Virus record (IMG/VR): IMGVR_UViG_3300047476_001831
Span: 1 to 64,000 of that record
From: a virus
Strand: one strand, 5' to 3'
Length of the DNA stretch: 64,000 nt
Notes under the pieces: model-generated
The model's input: only the letters and a program-made list of their open reading frames with translations
The model's database searches: none
What the model was told of the DNA's origin: nothing
Shown: piece by piece, positions 54,842-63,967 of the stretch
How the letters are laid out: each line of letters starts with the position of its first letter
Position numbering within the stretch: the first letter of the stretch is position 1
Position numbers and translations under genes: made by a program

Positions 54842-55999
54842 ATGAAAAGATTACTATATGAAGCACCTGTTGATGATTTTATGAGTCAAGAGGCCAAAGA
54901 AAAGATTCTTGGTGCTCAAAATAGAAAATATCAAAAGGCAAAAGAAGAAAGTGGGGATATATGGTTAGGTGAATTAATGGTTTATTTACCAAAAATAGAA
55001 AGTCAACATTATGGTAAATTGTTAAAACTCGCTAAAGCTTTATTTTTTTCAAGATTTCCAAAAATCAAAGAAAGAATTGATAATGGTTCAGTTACTCTTA
55101 ATGTAAATTTTTCAACTGGAGTGAATCCAAGAAAAACACAACAAACAATTACACCTCAGTTTATAGAAAAAGCAAAAGAGGTCGACCCATTGTTTGATGA
55201 AAGAGTTAAGGCCAGAAATTTTATTAATGCAACGACTCAAGGTAGTGCTTGGGCTGAGGGATTTAATTTGTATAAAGATGTTGAATCACAATTAAATCAA
55301 TTAGATCCTGAATTGACAAAACAATATAAAAAGTTTGAGAATTCAGCAACAGTATATTATAATGACAATTTAAATAATTTGGAACAAATGGCAAAAAGAG
55401 CAACAAATAGAGTAGCTTATGCTGATGTTGTTCCAGACCAAAGAAATCCTGGTAGTTGGATTATTAATGTTGAAGCCCCAAATTTTCCTTTATTGATGCA
55501 CGAGTTGTATAAAGCTGGGAGATACTTTAATTCTCTACTTTATTTACCAAAAGACAAAGACGTTAATAATACTCTTACAAAAATTACTGATATTCATAAA
55601 CACGAAATTCGTAATATGATTACTGGTAGAGAAATCAGTTCTAAATTGAGATTCTTATGGGGTGAATTAATTGATGATTACGAAACTTGGATGGATAGTG
55701 CAATACAAACTCAATTTAACAAATTAGCAAACGACAATCCAAAACTATTTAATGAAATTATGTATGATGGTGTTTTAAGTGGAAAACCAGCCGCAATGGA
55801 TAAGTTTGAAAAATTTTCACAAATGATAGTAAATACGATAAAGAAAAATCCTCCCAAAATGGAGAAACCAAATTATGATGAACTAATTAAATCTGAAAGA
55901 GGAATGGAATATGATGATGAAGATGATGAGGAATATGAAGATGAAGAAGACGATTTAAGTTGGTTAGACGATGTTGATTATGATGAAGATAAAGATTAA
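54842..55999 (+). CDS. Conserved protein upstream of terminase
   Basis: 385 aa, helical. The start MKRLLYEAPVDDF contains an LLYE/A site. Middle segments (VPDQRNPGSWIINVEAPNFP, LLMHELYKAGRYFNSLLYLP) look like a structured fold. The end is very acidic (DDEDDEEYEDEEDDLSWLDD). The position two genes before portal and next to TerL suggests a packaging or head role. Confidence 0.62.
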   Translation: MKRLLYEAPVDDFMSQEAKEKILGAQNRKYQKAKEESGDIWLGELMVYLPKIESQHYGKLLKLAKALFFSRFPKIKERIDNGSVTLNVNFSTGVNPRKTQQTITPQFIEKAKEVDPLFDERVKARNFINATTQGSAWAEGFNLYKDVESQLNQLDPELTKQYKKFENSATVYYNDNLNNLEQMAKRATNRVAYADVVPDQRNPGSWIINVEAPNFPLLMHELYKAGRYFNSLLYLPKDKDVNNTLTKITDIHKHEIRNMITGREISSKLRFLWGELIDDYETWMDSAIQTQFNKLANDNPKLFNEIMYDGVLSGKPAAMDKFEKFSQMIVNTIKKNPPKMEKPNYDELIKSERGMEYDDEDDEEYEDEEDDLSWLDDVDYDEDKD

Positions 56000-56012
56000 A
56001 TAAAATTATGAC

Positions 56013-56046
56013 AAAACCCCCATTTAGAAATAAGTGGGGGTTTTTA
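56013..56046 (+). terminator. Long terminator before the terminase gene
   Basis: A 14-bp stem (56013-56026 with 56031-56044, one G-T pair), loop GAAA, then T-run. The late motif of the terminase gene follows immediately (56047-56054), so this marks a transcription boundary. Confidence 0.88.
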
Positions 56047-56067
56047 TATTTATATAAAATACAATTT

Positions 56068-57837
56068 ATGAGTTTAACAAAAGAACAAGTGATGATAGAG
56101 TATGTAAGATGTATGAAAGATACACCTTACGCACTAAGAACATATTTGGAAACATACGACAACACCGTGTCAAAATATGTTCCTTTAGAGTTATTCCCAG
56201 ACCAAGTTTCATTATTAAATGATTATGAACAATACAATGAGAATATCGCATTAAAATACAGACAGGCTGGTGTATCAACAGTAACTGCAGCTTGGATTTC
56301 AAAAAAAATAGCTTTTGCCAAAAAGACAAAACCAGAAAAGATTTTGATTATTGCCAACAAATTGGACACCTCTTTAGAAATGGCCAATAAAATTAGAATG
56401 TTCATTAGTCAATGGCCTAGTTGGGTTGGAATTGACTTTGCGACTGAAAAGAACTCTCAAAAACATTATAAAACAAATAATGGTTGTGAAGTTAAGGCTG
56501 TTGCAACATCTAAGGATGCTTTACGTGGTTTTACCCCAACAATTCTTGTATTTGACGAAGCTGCGTTCATTGATGCTGATTCTGATTTTTGGGCTGCTTG
56601 TATGGCTTCATTATCAACTGGGGGTAAAGTTATTGTTGTTTCAACTCCAAATGGTTACGACCCAATTTATTATGAAATATATAACCAAGCAAGTAGAGGT
56701 ATGAATGATTTCAAAATCTCTGAAATGTATTGGTTTAGAGACCCAAGATACACCAAGGATTTATATTTGGTTAAAACTCAAGATGTTATTCATTATCTTT
56801 TAAATAAGGAAGAATACTCCAAAGAAAGTATTAATAGTTGGGAATCTATTCCATTTGAGGAAAGAAATTACGATGAACTCAAAATGATGATGGATTCTGG
56901 TTACAAACCTTGTTCGTCTTGGTTTGAGGGTATGGTCAAAAAATTGAAGTACGACAAACGTAAAGTTTCTCAAGAGTTGGAGTGTAACTTTTTAGGTTCT
57001 GGTGACAATGTATTTGATTCTTTGTTAATGCAAAAGATTAAAGAAAATTACATAAGAGAACCCCAAAATAAGATGATTGGTAATTCTTTATGGTTATGGA
57101 AAGAACCTGTGATGGGACATAAATACGTGATGGGTGTTGATGTTAGTAGAGGTGACAGTGAAGACTTTAGTTCATTTCAAATTATTGATTTTGATGAAAG
57201 AGAACAAGTTGCAGAATATGTGGGAAAATTACCACCAGATACGATGGCCGAATTATGTTATAAATGGGGTAATATGTATAATTGTTTTATTGTAATAGAC
57301 ATTACAGGTGGTATGGGTGTTTCAACATCAAGGAAACTACAAGAAATGGGTTACAAAAATTTGTATGTTGATGGTGTTGATTTAGCTAATAAATGGAAAT
57401 ATGACCCCAAGGCATTAGATAAAATACCCGGATTAAATTTTAACAACAAACGTGTTCAAATTATTGCATCATTTGAAGAAGCAATGAGACATGAGTTTAA
57501 GATTTATAGTATGAGATTGTTCAATGAAATGAATACTTTTGTATATATAAATGGAAGACCTGACCATCAAAAGGGTCAACATGACGACTTAATTATGTCA
57601 ATTGCGATGGCCACTTATGTTGCCGAATCGTCATTTACTAGTTTAGAGAGGGTTACAGAACAAACAAAAGCAATGTTGGATTCTTGGTCAGTAAGTAACA
57701 ATGAAAATGTTACTAAACAAATAGAATTTAATCCGGTAATGCCATATTATCAAGATAACAATTTCAATAGACATAATCAACAACAAATCAGTAAAGAGGA
57801 TTATATGAAATATTCTTGGTTATTTGGTGGGAGATAA
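56068..57837 (+). CDS. Terminase large subunit (T4 gp17 type)
   Basis: 589 aa from the ATG at 56068, chosen because a terminator lies inside the longer frame and TATTTATA (56047-56054) is 13 bases upstream. The packaging ATPase has KYRQAGVSTVTAAW (deviant Walker A, about 63-76), ILVFDEAAFID (Walker B) and the coupling motif VVSTPNG. The C-terminal RNase-H-like nuclease has VMGVDVSRGDSEDF, FIVIDITGGMG and DDLIMSIAMA with the three acidic residues. It translocates DNA into the prohead with the portal and cuts concatemers. Confidence 0.95.
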   Translation: MSLTKEQVMIEYVRCMKDTPYALRTYLETYDNTVSKYVPLELFPDQVSLLNDYEQYNENIALKYRQAGVSTVTAAWISKKIAFAKKTKPEKILIIANKLDTSLEMANKIRMFISQWPSWVGIDFATEKNSQKHYKTNNGCEVKAVATSKDALRGFTPTILVFDEAAFIDADSDFWAACMASLSTGGKVIVVSTPNGYDPIYYEIYNQASRGMNDFKISEMYWFRDPRYTKDLYLVKTQDVIHYLLNKEEYSKESINSWESIPFEERNYDELKMMMDSGYKPCSSWFEGMVKKLKYDKRKVSQELECNFLGSGDNVFDSLLMQKIKENYIREPQNKMIGNSLWLWKEPVMGHKYVMGVDVSRGDSEDFSSFQIIDFDEREQVAEYVGKLPPDTMAELCYKWGNMYNCFIVIDITGGMGVSTSRKLQEMGYKNLYVDGVDLANKWKYDPKALDKIPGLNFNNKRVQIIASFEEAMRHEFKIYSMRLFNEMNTFVYINGRPDHQKGQHDDLIMSIAMATYVAESSFTSLERVTEQTKAMLDSWSVSNNENVTKQIEFNPVMPYYQDNNFNRHNQQQISKEDYMKYSWLFGGR

Positions 57838-57857
57838 TATTTATAAATAAAAAAAAT

Positions 57858-58004
57858 ATGGGTTTAGTTGATAGAAAAAAACAAGGTAACAAAATATTAG
57901 CGGGGTCTAAATTGAATGTTCCTGGACAAGGTATTGCCTCAGTTAAAATTCAATCTCAAGATAAACCTAGTATTAAAAGTAACAAACAAAACACGAACAA
58001 TTAA
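57858..58004 (+). CDS. Tiny basic protein between terminase and portal
   Basis: 48 aa from the ATG at 57858 (MGLVDRKKQGNKILAGSKLN, then VPGQGIASVKIQSQDKPSIK). TATTTATA at 57838-57845 is 12 bases upstream. Probably a minor head or packaging factor; unknown. Confidence 0.6.
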   Translation: MGLVDRKKQGNKILAGSKLNVPGQGIASVKIQSQDKPSIKSNKQNTNN

Positions 58005-58041
58005 CTCTTTAGTTATTGTTACCTAAGATTAAATTAAATTT

Positions 58042-59817
58042 ATGGAACAAAATCAAAACAACTTAACGGTTTGGCAAAGGTTATCTCATGCGTTTGGTCC
58101 CAACGCACTATTGAATCAGGATTATCCGACTTATAAGTTTGATAAAAAAGAACTTTTAAGAACAACTTCCAAACAAGAATATGAAAAGGAACTACTTCAG
58201 GCTCAACAAACATATTATTTAGCAAATCAATGGACAAAAATTGAAAGTAATTTATATACACAAGCGGTATATTATGAACCAACAAGATTAGCATCGTTTT
58301 ATGATTATGAATCTATGGAATATACACCTGAAATATCTGCAGCATTAGACATTTATGGAGAAGAATCAACAACAGTTGATGAGGATGGGTTTATGTTACA
58401 GATTTATTCAGAATCTAAACGTATTAAAGGTATTTTAGCCGACTTATTTAATAATATTTTGGATATCAACACCAACTTACCTATGTGGACAAGAAACACA
58501 TGTAAGTATGGTGATAACTTTGTTTATCTCAAATTAGACCCTGAAAAGGGTGTTGTTGGTTGTATGCAATTACCAAACATTGAAATTGAACGTTTAGAAA
58601 GAGGTATGCCAGCACAAGCAAGTAGACAAAACGTTGAAGAACCTGCTGAAAACAAAGGTTTGAGATTTAAGTGGAAGGCTAAAGATATGGAGTTCAATTC
58701 ATGGGAAATTGCTCACTTCCGTTTATTAGGTGATGACAGAAAACTTCCTTACGGTACATCTATGTTAGAAAAGGCAAGACGTATTTGGAAACAATTATTG
58801 TTATCTGAGGATGCTATGTTAATATATAGAACTTCACGTGCACCTGAAAGAAGGGTATTCAAAGTATTTGTTGGTAATATGGATGATAAAGATGTTGAAC
58901 CATATGTACAACGTGTTGCAAATAAATTTAAACGTAGTCAAGTTGTAGATTCTCAAACAGGTAATGTTGATATGAGATTCAATCAAATGGCAGTTGACCA
59001 AGATTATTTTATTCCTGTTAGAGATGCCGCACAAACAATGCCAATTGAGACTTTGCCTGGTGGACAAAATTTAGGTGAAATTGCTGATATTGAATATATT
59101 CAAAAGAAATTATTAACCGCTTTACGTGTACCAAAAGCTTTCTTAGGTTTTGAAGAACCTGTTGGTGATGGTAAAAACTTATCATTGATAGACATCCGTT
59201 TTGCTAGAACAATCAATAGAATACAAAAATCTATGATTGCAGAATTAAATAAAATTGCTATCATACATTTATTCCTTTTGGGGTTTGAAGATGAATTAAA
59301 CAACTTTACTTTAGGATTAACCAATCCTTCAAGTCAAGCTGATTTATTGAAGATTGATATTTGGAAAGAAAAAATCGCATTATACAAAGAATGTGTTACG
59401 CCAATTGGTGGAACAGCTCCAACTTCTATTACTTGGGCTAAAAAACACATTTTAGGTTTTTCTGAAGATGAGATTAAAAATGACTTACAACAACAAAGAA
59501 TTGAAAAGGCAGTTGATGCCGAACTTACAAATACTGCAACAATCATAACTAAAACAGGTGTATTTGATATGGTTGATAAATTATACACTCAAAAAAGTGG
59601 TACTACTGCGGGTGGTGCTGCACCACCTCCACCAGCTGGGGCACCTACAACACCGGAAATTCCAGGAGGAATACCTGAAAGTACTAAAAAAGACAATTTG
59701 AAAATACTATTAGAAAGTAAAAGTATTTTAGACGAAGATGGTTACATAGATTTATCTAAAGGTAAAAATTACTTAGGAGAAATGGAAGCTGAATTGAATA
59801 AACTTATTAATGACTAA
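58042..59817 (+). CDS. Portal protein (T4 gp20 type)
   Basis: 591 aa. SFYDYESMEYTPEISAALDI, EESTTVDEDGFMLQIYSES, FRLLGDDRKLPYGTSMLEKA and SRAPERRVFKVFVGNM are typical of gp20 portals. The C-terminal LTALRVPKAFLGFEEPVGDG and a Pro/Gly/Ala linker end the protein. It forms the dodecameric DNA gate and nucleates prohead assembly. Downstream order (core protein, protease, scaffold) matches T4. Confidence 0.95.
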   Translation: MEQNQNNLTVWQRLSHAFGPNALLNQDYPTYKFDKKELLRTTSKQEYEKELLQAQQTYYLANQWTKIESNLYTQAVYYEPTRLASFYDYESMEYTPEISAALDIYGEESTTVDEDGFMLQIYSESKRIKGILADLFNNILDINTNLPMWTRNTCKYGDNFVYLKLDPEKGVVGCMQLPNIEIERLERGMPAQASRQNVEEPAENKGLRFKWKAKDMEFNSWEIAHFRLLGDDRKLPYGTSMLEKARRIWKQLLLSEDAMLIYRTSRAPERRVFKVFVGNMDDKDVEPYVQRVANKFKRSQVVDSQTGNVDMRFNQMAVDQDYFIPVRDAAQTMPIETLPGGQNLGEIADIEYIQKKLLTALRVPKAFLGFEEPVGDGKNLSLIDIRFARTINRIQKSMIAELNKIAIIHLFLLGFEDELNNFTLGLTNPSSQADLLKIDIWKEKIALYKECVTPIGGTAPTSITWAKKHILGFSEDEIKNDLQQQRIEKAVDAELTNTATIITKTGVFDMVDKLYTQKSGTTAGGAAPPPPAGAPTTPEIPGGIPESTKKDNLKILLESKSILDEDGYIDLSKGKNYLGEMEAELNKLIND

Positions 59818-59838
59818 TATTTATAATTAAAAACAATT

Positions 59839-60555
59839 ATGAAATTTGGAGTATTAAAATCAAAAATAGATTATGTTCTTTCAGAATCATTTAAGAATGA
59901 AGAACATTTTAAAGAAGAAGTTAAATTATTCAAAAAGAATATATTAGAAAACAAAACACTAAGTAAACTTTTTTACTTATATGACGAATTAAATTCTAAA
60001 AAGGGAGTTGATAAAAATATTGTCAACGATTACATAAATGAATCTGTAACAGTTTATGAAAACTTAATTAATAAACTTAAAAGAAAGGATTTAATAAATG
60101 TAAATCAATGGTTATTGGGGGTTAAAGTTGACAATAGTTATGAACATATTGACAATTTGTTTTCAACTGATATTCTCAAACTTGAAAACAAAATACAGAG
60201 TAAAAAAATTATTGCAGAATCACTAACCCAAAAATTAAAGGAAAACAAAGAACTTATCAATATCCCTATAAGTTCTATGATTAAATTAGCCAATAAGACT
60301 ATCAAAAATTTTGTTGAGGGGTTAAATGAAAGTGACAAACAAGAGTTAATTAAATTATTGTCTGAGGATGATAATACACTAGAAAGTAGATATAATGTTA
60401 TAAAAGAAGAAGTAATCGGTAAATTAACCAATCACAAAATGAATTCTGATTCTGAAACTTCTTATAAGATTGAAGAAACAATTACAAAAATCAAACAAGA
60501 TAAGTTTGACAAATTATCTTTCTACAAACTAAATAACTTGAATAATAATCTTTAA
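59839..60555 (+). CDS. Prohead core protein candidate
   Basis: 238 aa, highly helical and charged. The leader FGVLKSKIDYVLSESF contains an LSE/S site of the kind cut by T4 gp21. In T4 the small core proteins gp67 and gp68 lie at this place between portal and protease. TATTTATA at 59818-59825, 13 bases upstream. Sequence similarity to gp67/68 is not visible, so the role is inferred from order. Confidence 0.62.
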   Translation: MKFGVLKSKIDYVLSESFKNEEHFKEEVKLFKKNILENKTLSKLFYLYDELNSKKGVDKNIVNDYINESVTVYENLINKLKRKDLINVNQWLLGVKVDNSYEHIDNLFSTDILKLENKIQSKKIIAESLTQKLKENKELINIPISSMIKLANKTIKNFVEGLNESDKQELIKLLSEDDNTLESRYNVIKEEVIGKLTNHKMNSDSETSYKIEETITKIKQDKFDKLSFYKLNNLNNNL

Positions 60556-60746
60556 TTGTTTTCTTTTCTTCTGAAATTTTCAGAATAGATTGCTTTTTTA
60601 ATCTCCGTTCTTTTTTTCACGGATTTTTTTGTGAAATCTTTTCTATTCTTTAGTTCAGTCATCAACTTGGTTTTGATTACTTTACTTTTGAATATCTTTA
60701 ATGCTTTTTCAAGTGGGGTTTTACTGTCTACGTTTACGATTAACAT
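60552..60746 (-). CDS. rpsU: Ribosomal protein bS21
   Basis: 64 aa. The pattern ALKIFKSKVIKTKLMTELKN, RKDFTKKSVKKRTEIKKAIY matches bS21 along its whole length: two basic helices, the conserved F-x-K-x-S-x-x-KR core and a basic tail. In the 30S subunit bS21 sits beside the anti-Shine-Dalgarno sequence and can change which mRNAs are initiated. It is the only minus-strand gene in the head module. Some marine phages also carry bS21. Confidence 0.85.
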   Translation of the reverse strand: MLIVNVDSKTPLEKALKIFKSKVIKTKLMTELKNRKDFTKKSVKKRTEIKKAIYSENFRRKENN

Positions 60747-60832
60747 ACTTTTAGTTTATGATGATTATTTTTGACTATTAATATATAATTATTTATTTTT
60801 TTTCACAAGAATAAACTTAAAAAATATTATGA

Positions 60833-61285
60833 ATGAAAAAAGGTAAAACCTGTAAAATACAGGGATTCAAAACAACGAAAGTAGTGTATGGTACAACTGA
60901 CTCTTTTGATTTAAAATCAATCTATCTAAATTTACAGACTTGGGTTGAACCAAAAGAAGAACTTGAAAAGTGGGATAGAGTTGTATTAAACTTTTCAAGA
61001 CAAATCAAACACACAATATACAATCATATAAATACAAAATTGTTTGAAAAAAACTTTATTTCTGATTTAGATTTACGTTCTAGTGGACTTTTAATCAACA
61101 AAAAATCTTTCTTAAATCTAGAGGTAAATTTCTTCTTAAAAGAAAAAGAATTAGATTTTAAATCAACCATTCTCAAAAATGAATTAAAGGATTTAACAAA
61201 AAAAATTATTCAAGAAAACTTTAATAACAACCCTTATTTCTCCTTCACTCTCACAAAAAAGTGTAAAAACGAAGTTGGTGAATAA
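60833..61285 (+). CDS. Conserved phage protein
   Basis: 150 aa. The pattern IQGFKTTKVVYGTTDSFDLK, SIYLNLQTWVEPKEELEKW and ISDLDLRSSGLLINKKSFLN is distinctive, and I recall it in marine T4-like phages next to the prohead protease. Function unknown; probably part of head assembly. Confidence 0.68.
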   Translation: MKKGKTCKIQGFKTTKVVYGTTDSFDLKSIYLNLQTWVEPKEELEKWDRVVLNFSRQIKHTIYNHINTKLFEKNFISDLDLRSSGLLINKKSFLNLEVNFFLKEKELDFKSTILKNELKDLTKKIIQENFNNNPYFSFTLTKKCKNEVGE

Positions 61286-61327
61286 TAAATATAAAACTTT
61301 TAATATTTATTAATAAAAAATCACAAC

Positions 61328-62047
61328 ATGAATTTAAGACTTATTAAACCTGGAGAAATAGGTAAAGGTATTTTAATTGAAAATGATGGCTGGGTTTCAC
61401 CAACAAGTGAAAAGAATTCCTATATAATGGAACAAAAAACTTTGTTGGACTATTCTAAACCTTTTGAGTTTTATGCTGTACTACAAAAATATAACACACC
61501 AAATAGAAATGGTAGAATATATCCTGAAAGGATATTAAAGAGAGAAGCTGAAAATTATAAAAAAATGATTGCCAAGGGTACATCATTATCTGAGTTAAAT
61601 CACCCAGAATCATCTTTAATTGATTTGGATAGAGTTTCACACATTATTACAGACGTATGGTGGGAAGGACCTATTTTGATGGGTAAACTAAAATTATTAA
61701 CTTCACCAGGTTTTCACGAAAGAGGTATTGTATCAACAAAAGGAGATATGGCCGCTAACTATCTAAGACAAGGTGTTACATTAGGTATATCATCTCGTGG
61801 TGTAGGTTCACTTAAAAAGGTTGGGGAACAAAATGAAGTTCAAGACGATTTTGAACTTATATGTTTTGACTTAGTATCTTCTCCATCAACACCGGGTGCT
61901 TATTTATTTTTGAACAAAGAGGATAGAGATATGTATGCTGAAAACTTAGAAGAAGATAAAAGAGTTGCTATGGAAAGAAATGTTGGAGATTTTGGAAACA
62001 AATCTCTTGACTTAATGAAAAGATTAAACGATTATTTGGGATATTAA
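61328..62047 (+). CDS. Prohead maturation protease (T4 gp21 type)
   Basis: 239 aa. FYAVLQKYNTPNRNGRIYPE opens the fold. The catalytic His is in SLSELNHPESS and the Ser in GISSRGVGSLKKVG, with a second acid or His in FELICFDLVSSPSTPGAYLF. This is the herpesvirus-assemblin-like S78/gp21 protease. It would remove the core and cut leaders from packaged proteins at LxE-type sites; candidate substrates with such leaders occur across the window. TATTTATT at 61304-61311. Confidence 0.9.
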   Translation: MNLRLIKPGEIGKGILIENDGWVSPTSEKNSYIMEQKTLLDYSKPFEFYAVLQKYNTPNRNGRIYPERILKREAENYKKMIAKGTSLSELNHPESSLIDLDRVSHIITDVWWEGPILMGKLKLLTSPGFHERGIVSTKGDMAANYLRQGVTLGISSRGVGSLKKVGEQNEVQDDFELICFDLVSSPSTPGAYLFLNKEDRDMYAENLEEDKRVAMERNVGDFGNKSLDLMKRLNDYLGY

Positions 62048-62070
62048 GTTAAACCAAAAAAATTAAAGAA

Positions 62071-62286
62071 ATGGAAAACGGACAAAAATATTTCGTTGCA
62101 AAAATTAGTGAAGATTTAGTAGACGAAGAATCTGGAAAAGTAAAAAAGATTAAACTTGAAAAATTGGTGATGGGTTACAATCCAACCGATGTTGAAGCAA
62201 AAGTCACCAAAATCTATGAACATTACACAATGGATTGGAGAATTACAGCAATTGTGGAAAGTAAAATAGATGAAGTAATTGAGTAA
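62071..62286 (+). CDS. Small protein, possibly DUF4494-like
   Basis: 71 aa (YFVAKISEDLVDEESGKVKK, then LEKLVMGYNPTDVEAKVTKI). The pattern recalls DUF4494 of Bacteroidota phages and plasmids, a small alpha/beta fold. Followed by a terminator. Role unknown. Confidence 0.6.
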   Translation: MENGQKYFVAKISEDLVDEESGKVKKIKLEKLVMGYNPTDVEAKVTKIYEHYTMDWRITAIVESKIDEVIE

Positions 62287-62305
62287 AATTTAATAGAAAC
62301 TTAAA

Positions 62306-62345
62306 AAAGGGTAGTCAAATATTTGGCTACCCTTGTTTTTTTTTT
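62306..62345 (+). terminator. Terminator
   Basis: AAGGGTAG-TC (62307-62316) pairs with GG-CTACCCTT (62325-62334), then a long T-run. It precedes the scaffold gene's own late motif at 62432-62439. Confidence 0.85.
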
Positions 62346-62452
62346 ATATCAAACGATATTTATTGTTATCGTAAAATGAATTTTTTGTGTGTACATAAAA
62401 CACTACAAAAGATTTTTTTAATAAACTAATATATTTATATATAAAAACAAAA

Positions 62453-63967
62453 ATGACAGAAAAAAAATCATTAGTTGAAGAAGCAATACTACAGATGAAA
62501 AATCTAGAAGAAGCTGTTGCTGAAAACGCAAAAGGAATACTTGCCTCTACTATGAGACAAGAAATCAAAGACTTGGTAAAAGAATCTCTCAAAGAAGAAG
62601 AAGACGATGAAGAGATTGAAAGTGATGACGAAATGGAAGATTCAGAAGACATAGCTGACATCGAGTTCTCTGATGAAGATGAAGACATGGACGAAATGGA
62701 CATGGATGATGAAATGGAGGATGAAGATGAAATGGATATGGAAGATGAAGATGAAATGGATATGTCTGAACTTGATATGGAGGGTGACACAATAGACCTC
62801 ACAAATCAACCTACATCACAAGTGCTTAAAGTTTTCAAACTTTTGAGTCCTGAAGATGAAATTATTGTTACTAAGGACGATTCTGGAAACATCAATCTTA
62901 AAGACAATGCAACCGATAAGGAATATATGATTGTTTCTGAAGGTGAATTTGGAATGGATGAAGAGATGTACGAAATGGAAGACGAAATGTACGAAATGGA
63001 TGACATGGGAAAAGAAATGTACGAAATGGAAGACGAAATGTACGAAATGAATCACATGGATGAAGAAATGTACGAAATGGAGGACGAACTAAACATCGAA
63101 GATGAATTAGAAGATGTTTTCAGTGAAGAAGATACTGAAACAATTTATGAGGTTGAATTAGATGACGAATCTGAATTTGATTTAGATGAAATGGATTCTG
63201 AAGAAGAGGAATTTATGATGGAATCTAAAAAAATGAAAAAAGGATTCAAACCTAAAGGAATGAACTTAGGCGATGCAAAATCTTATAAAATTTCACCAAA
63301 ACCAAATATGGAAGGTGGTTTCAAAGTTGTAAAAACTAAAGCTGACAAAACTATGGGAACTGGAAGTGCATCTTCTTTCAAATATGGTAAAGTTGATGAT
63401 GGTGATTTCAAAATCAAACCTAAAGCTAGAAAAGAAACTAAAGAAGGTATGATGAAAATGCCTAAGAAAATGGAAACAAAAGAGGCTTCTCGTACTTATG
63501 CAATGGGTTCTAAAAGTGGTCGTGGTTTAAGAAAAGGTATTACACCTAATAGAAATCTTACATTTGAATCTACAGATTCTCAAGAATTGAATCTACTTAG
63601 AGAAAAAAATGAAGAGTACAGAAAAGCATTAAATATTTTTAGAAATAAACTTAATGAAGTTGCAATCTTTAATTCAAACTTGGCGTACGCAACAAGATTG
63701 TTTACAGAACACTCAACTTCTAAACAAGAAAAAATTAATATTCTAAAAAGATTTGATGGTGTTGAAACTCTTAAAGAATCTAAAAATCTTTATAAAGTTA
63801 TAAAAGACGAATTATCAAGTAATATTTCACAACCAATTACTGAATCTGTTGAAAGAACAATTGAAAAAACACCTTCAACTGGTTCTGCAATTAACTTGAT
63901 TGAATCAAAAACTTACGAAAATCCTCAATTCATGAGAATGAAGGATTTAATGTCAAAATTAAAATAA
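62453..63967 (+). CDS. Acidic scaffold/core protein (T4 gp22-like position)
   Basis: 504 aa. The N-terminal third is a charged helix, then a very acidic region (about 45-265) with repeated DEMYEMEDEMYEMDD units. A basic linker with Lys/Met repeats follows (MKKGFKPKGMNLGDAK), then a C-terminal coiled coil (LLREKNEEYRKALNIFRNKL). Order after the protease and composition fit the prohead core scaffold, which forms the mould for the major capsid protein expected just outside the window. TATTTATA at 62432-62439, 13 bases upstream. Confidence 0.75.
   Translation: MTEKKSLVEEAILQMKNLEEAVAENAKGILASTMRQEIKDLVKESLKEEEDDEEIESDDEMEDSEDIADIEFSDEDEDMDEMDMDDEMEDEDEMDMEDEDEMDMSELDMEGDTIDLTNQPTSQVLKVFKLLSPEDEIIVTKDDSGNINLKDNATDKEYMIVSEGEFGMDEEMYEMEDEMYEMDDMGKEMYEMEDEMYEMNHMDEEMYEMEDELNIEDELEDVFSEEDTETIYEVELDDESEFDLDEMDSEEEEFMMESKKMKKGFKPKGMNLGDAKSYKISPKPNMEGGFKVVKTKADKTMGTGSASSFKYGKVDDGDFKIKPKARKETKEGMMKMPKKMETKEASRTYAMGSKSGRGLRKGITPNRNLTFESTDSQELNLLREKNEEYRKALNIFRNKLNEVAIFNSNLAYATRLFTEHSTSKQEKINILKRFDGVETLKESKNLYKVIKDELSSNISQPITESVERTIEKTPSTGSAINLIESKTYENPQFMRMKDLMSKLK
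62950..63085 (+). repeat. In-frame tandem repeats in the scaffold gene
   Basis: GAAATGTACGAAATGGA-type units of 15-24 bases are repeated about seven times, coding EMYEMxDE. Copy number probably varies between related phages. Confidence 0.7.

Noticed and set aside
62344-63055. Minus-strand Ser-rich and His/Pro-rich frames
   Set aside because: Complements of the Glu/Asp/Met repeat region of the scaffold gene.
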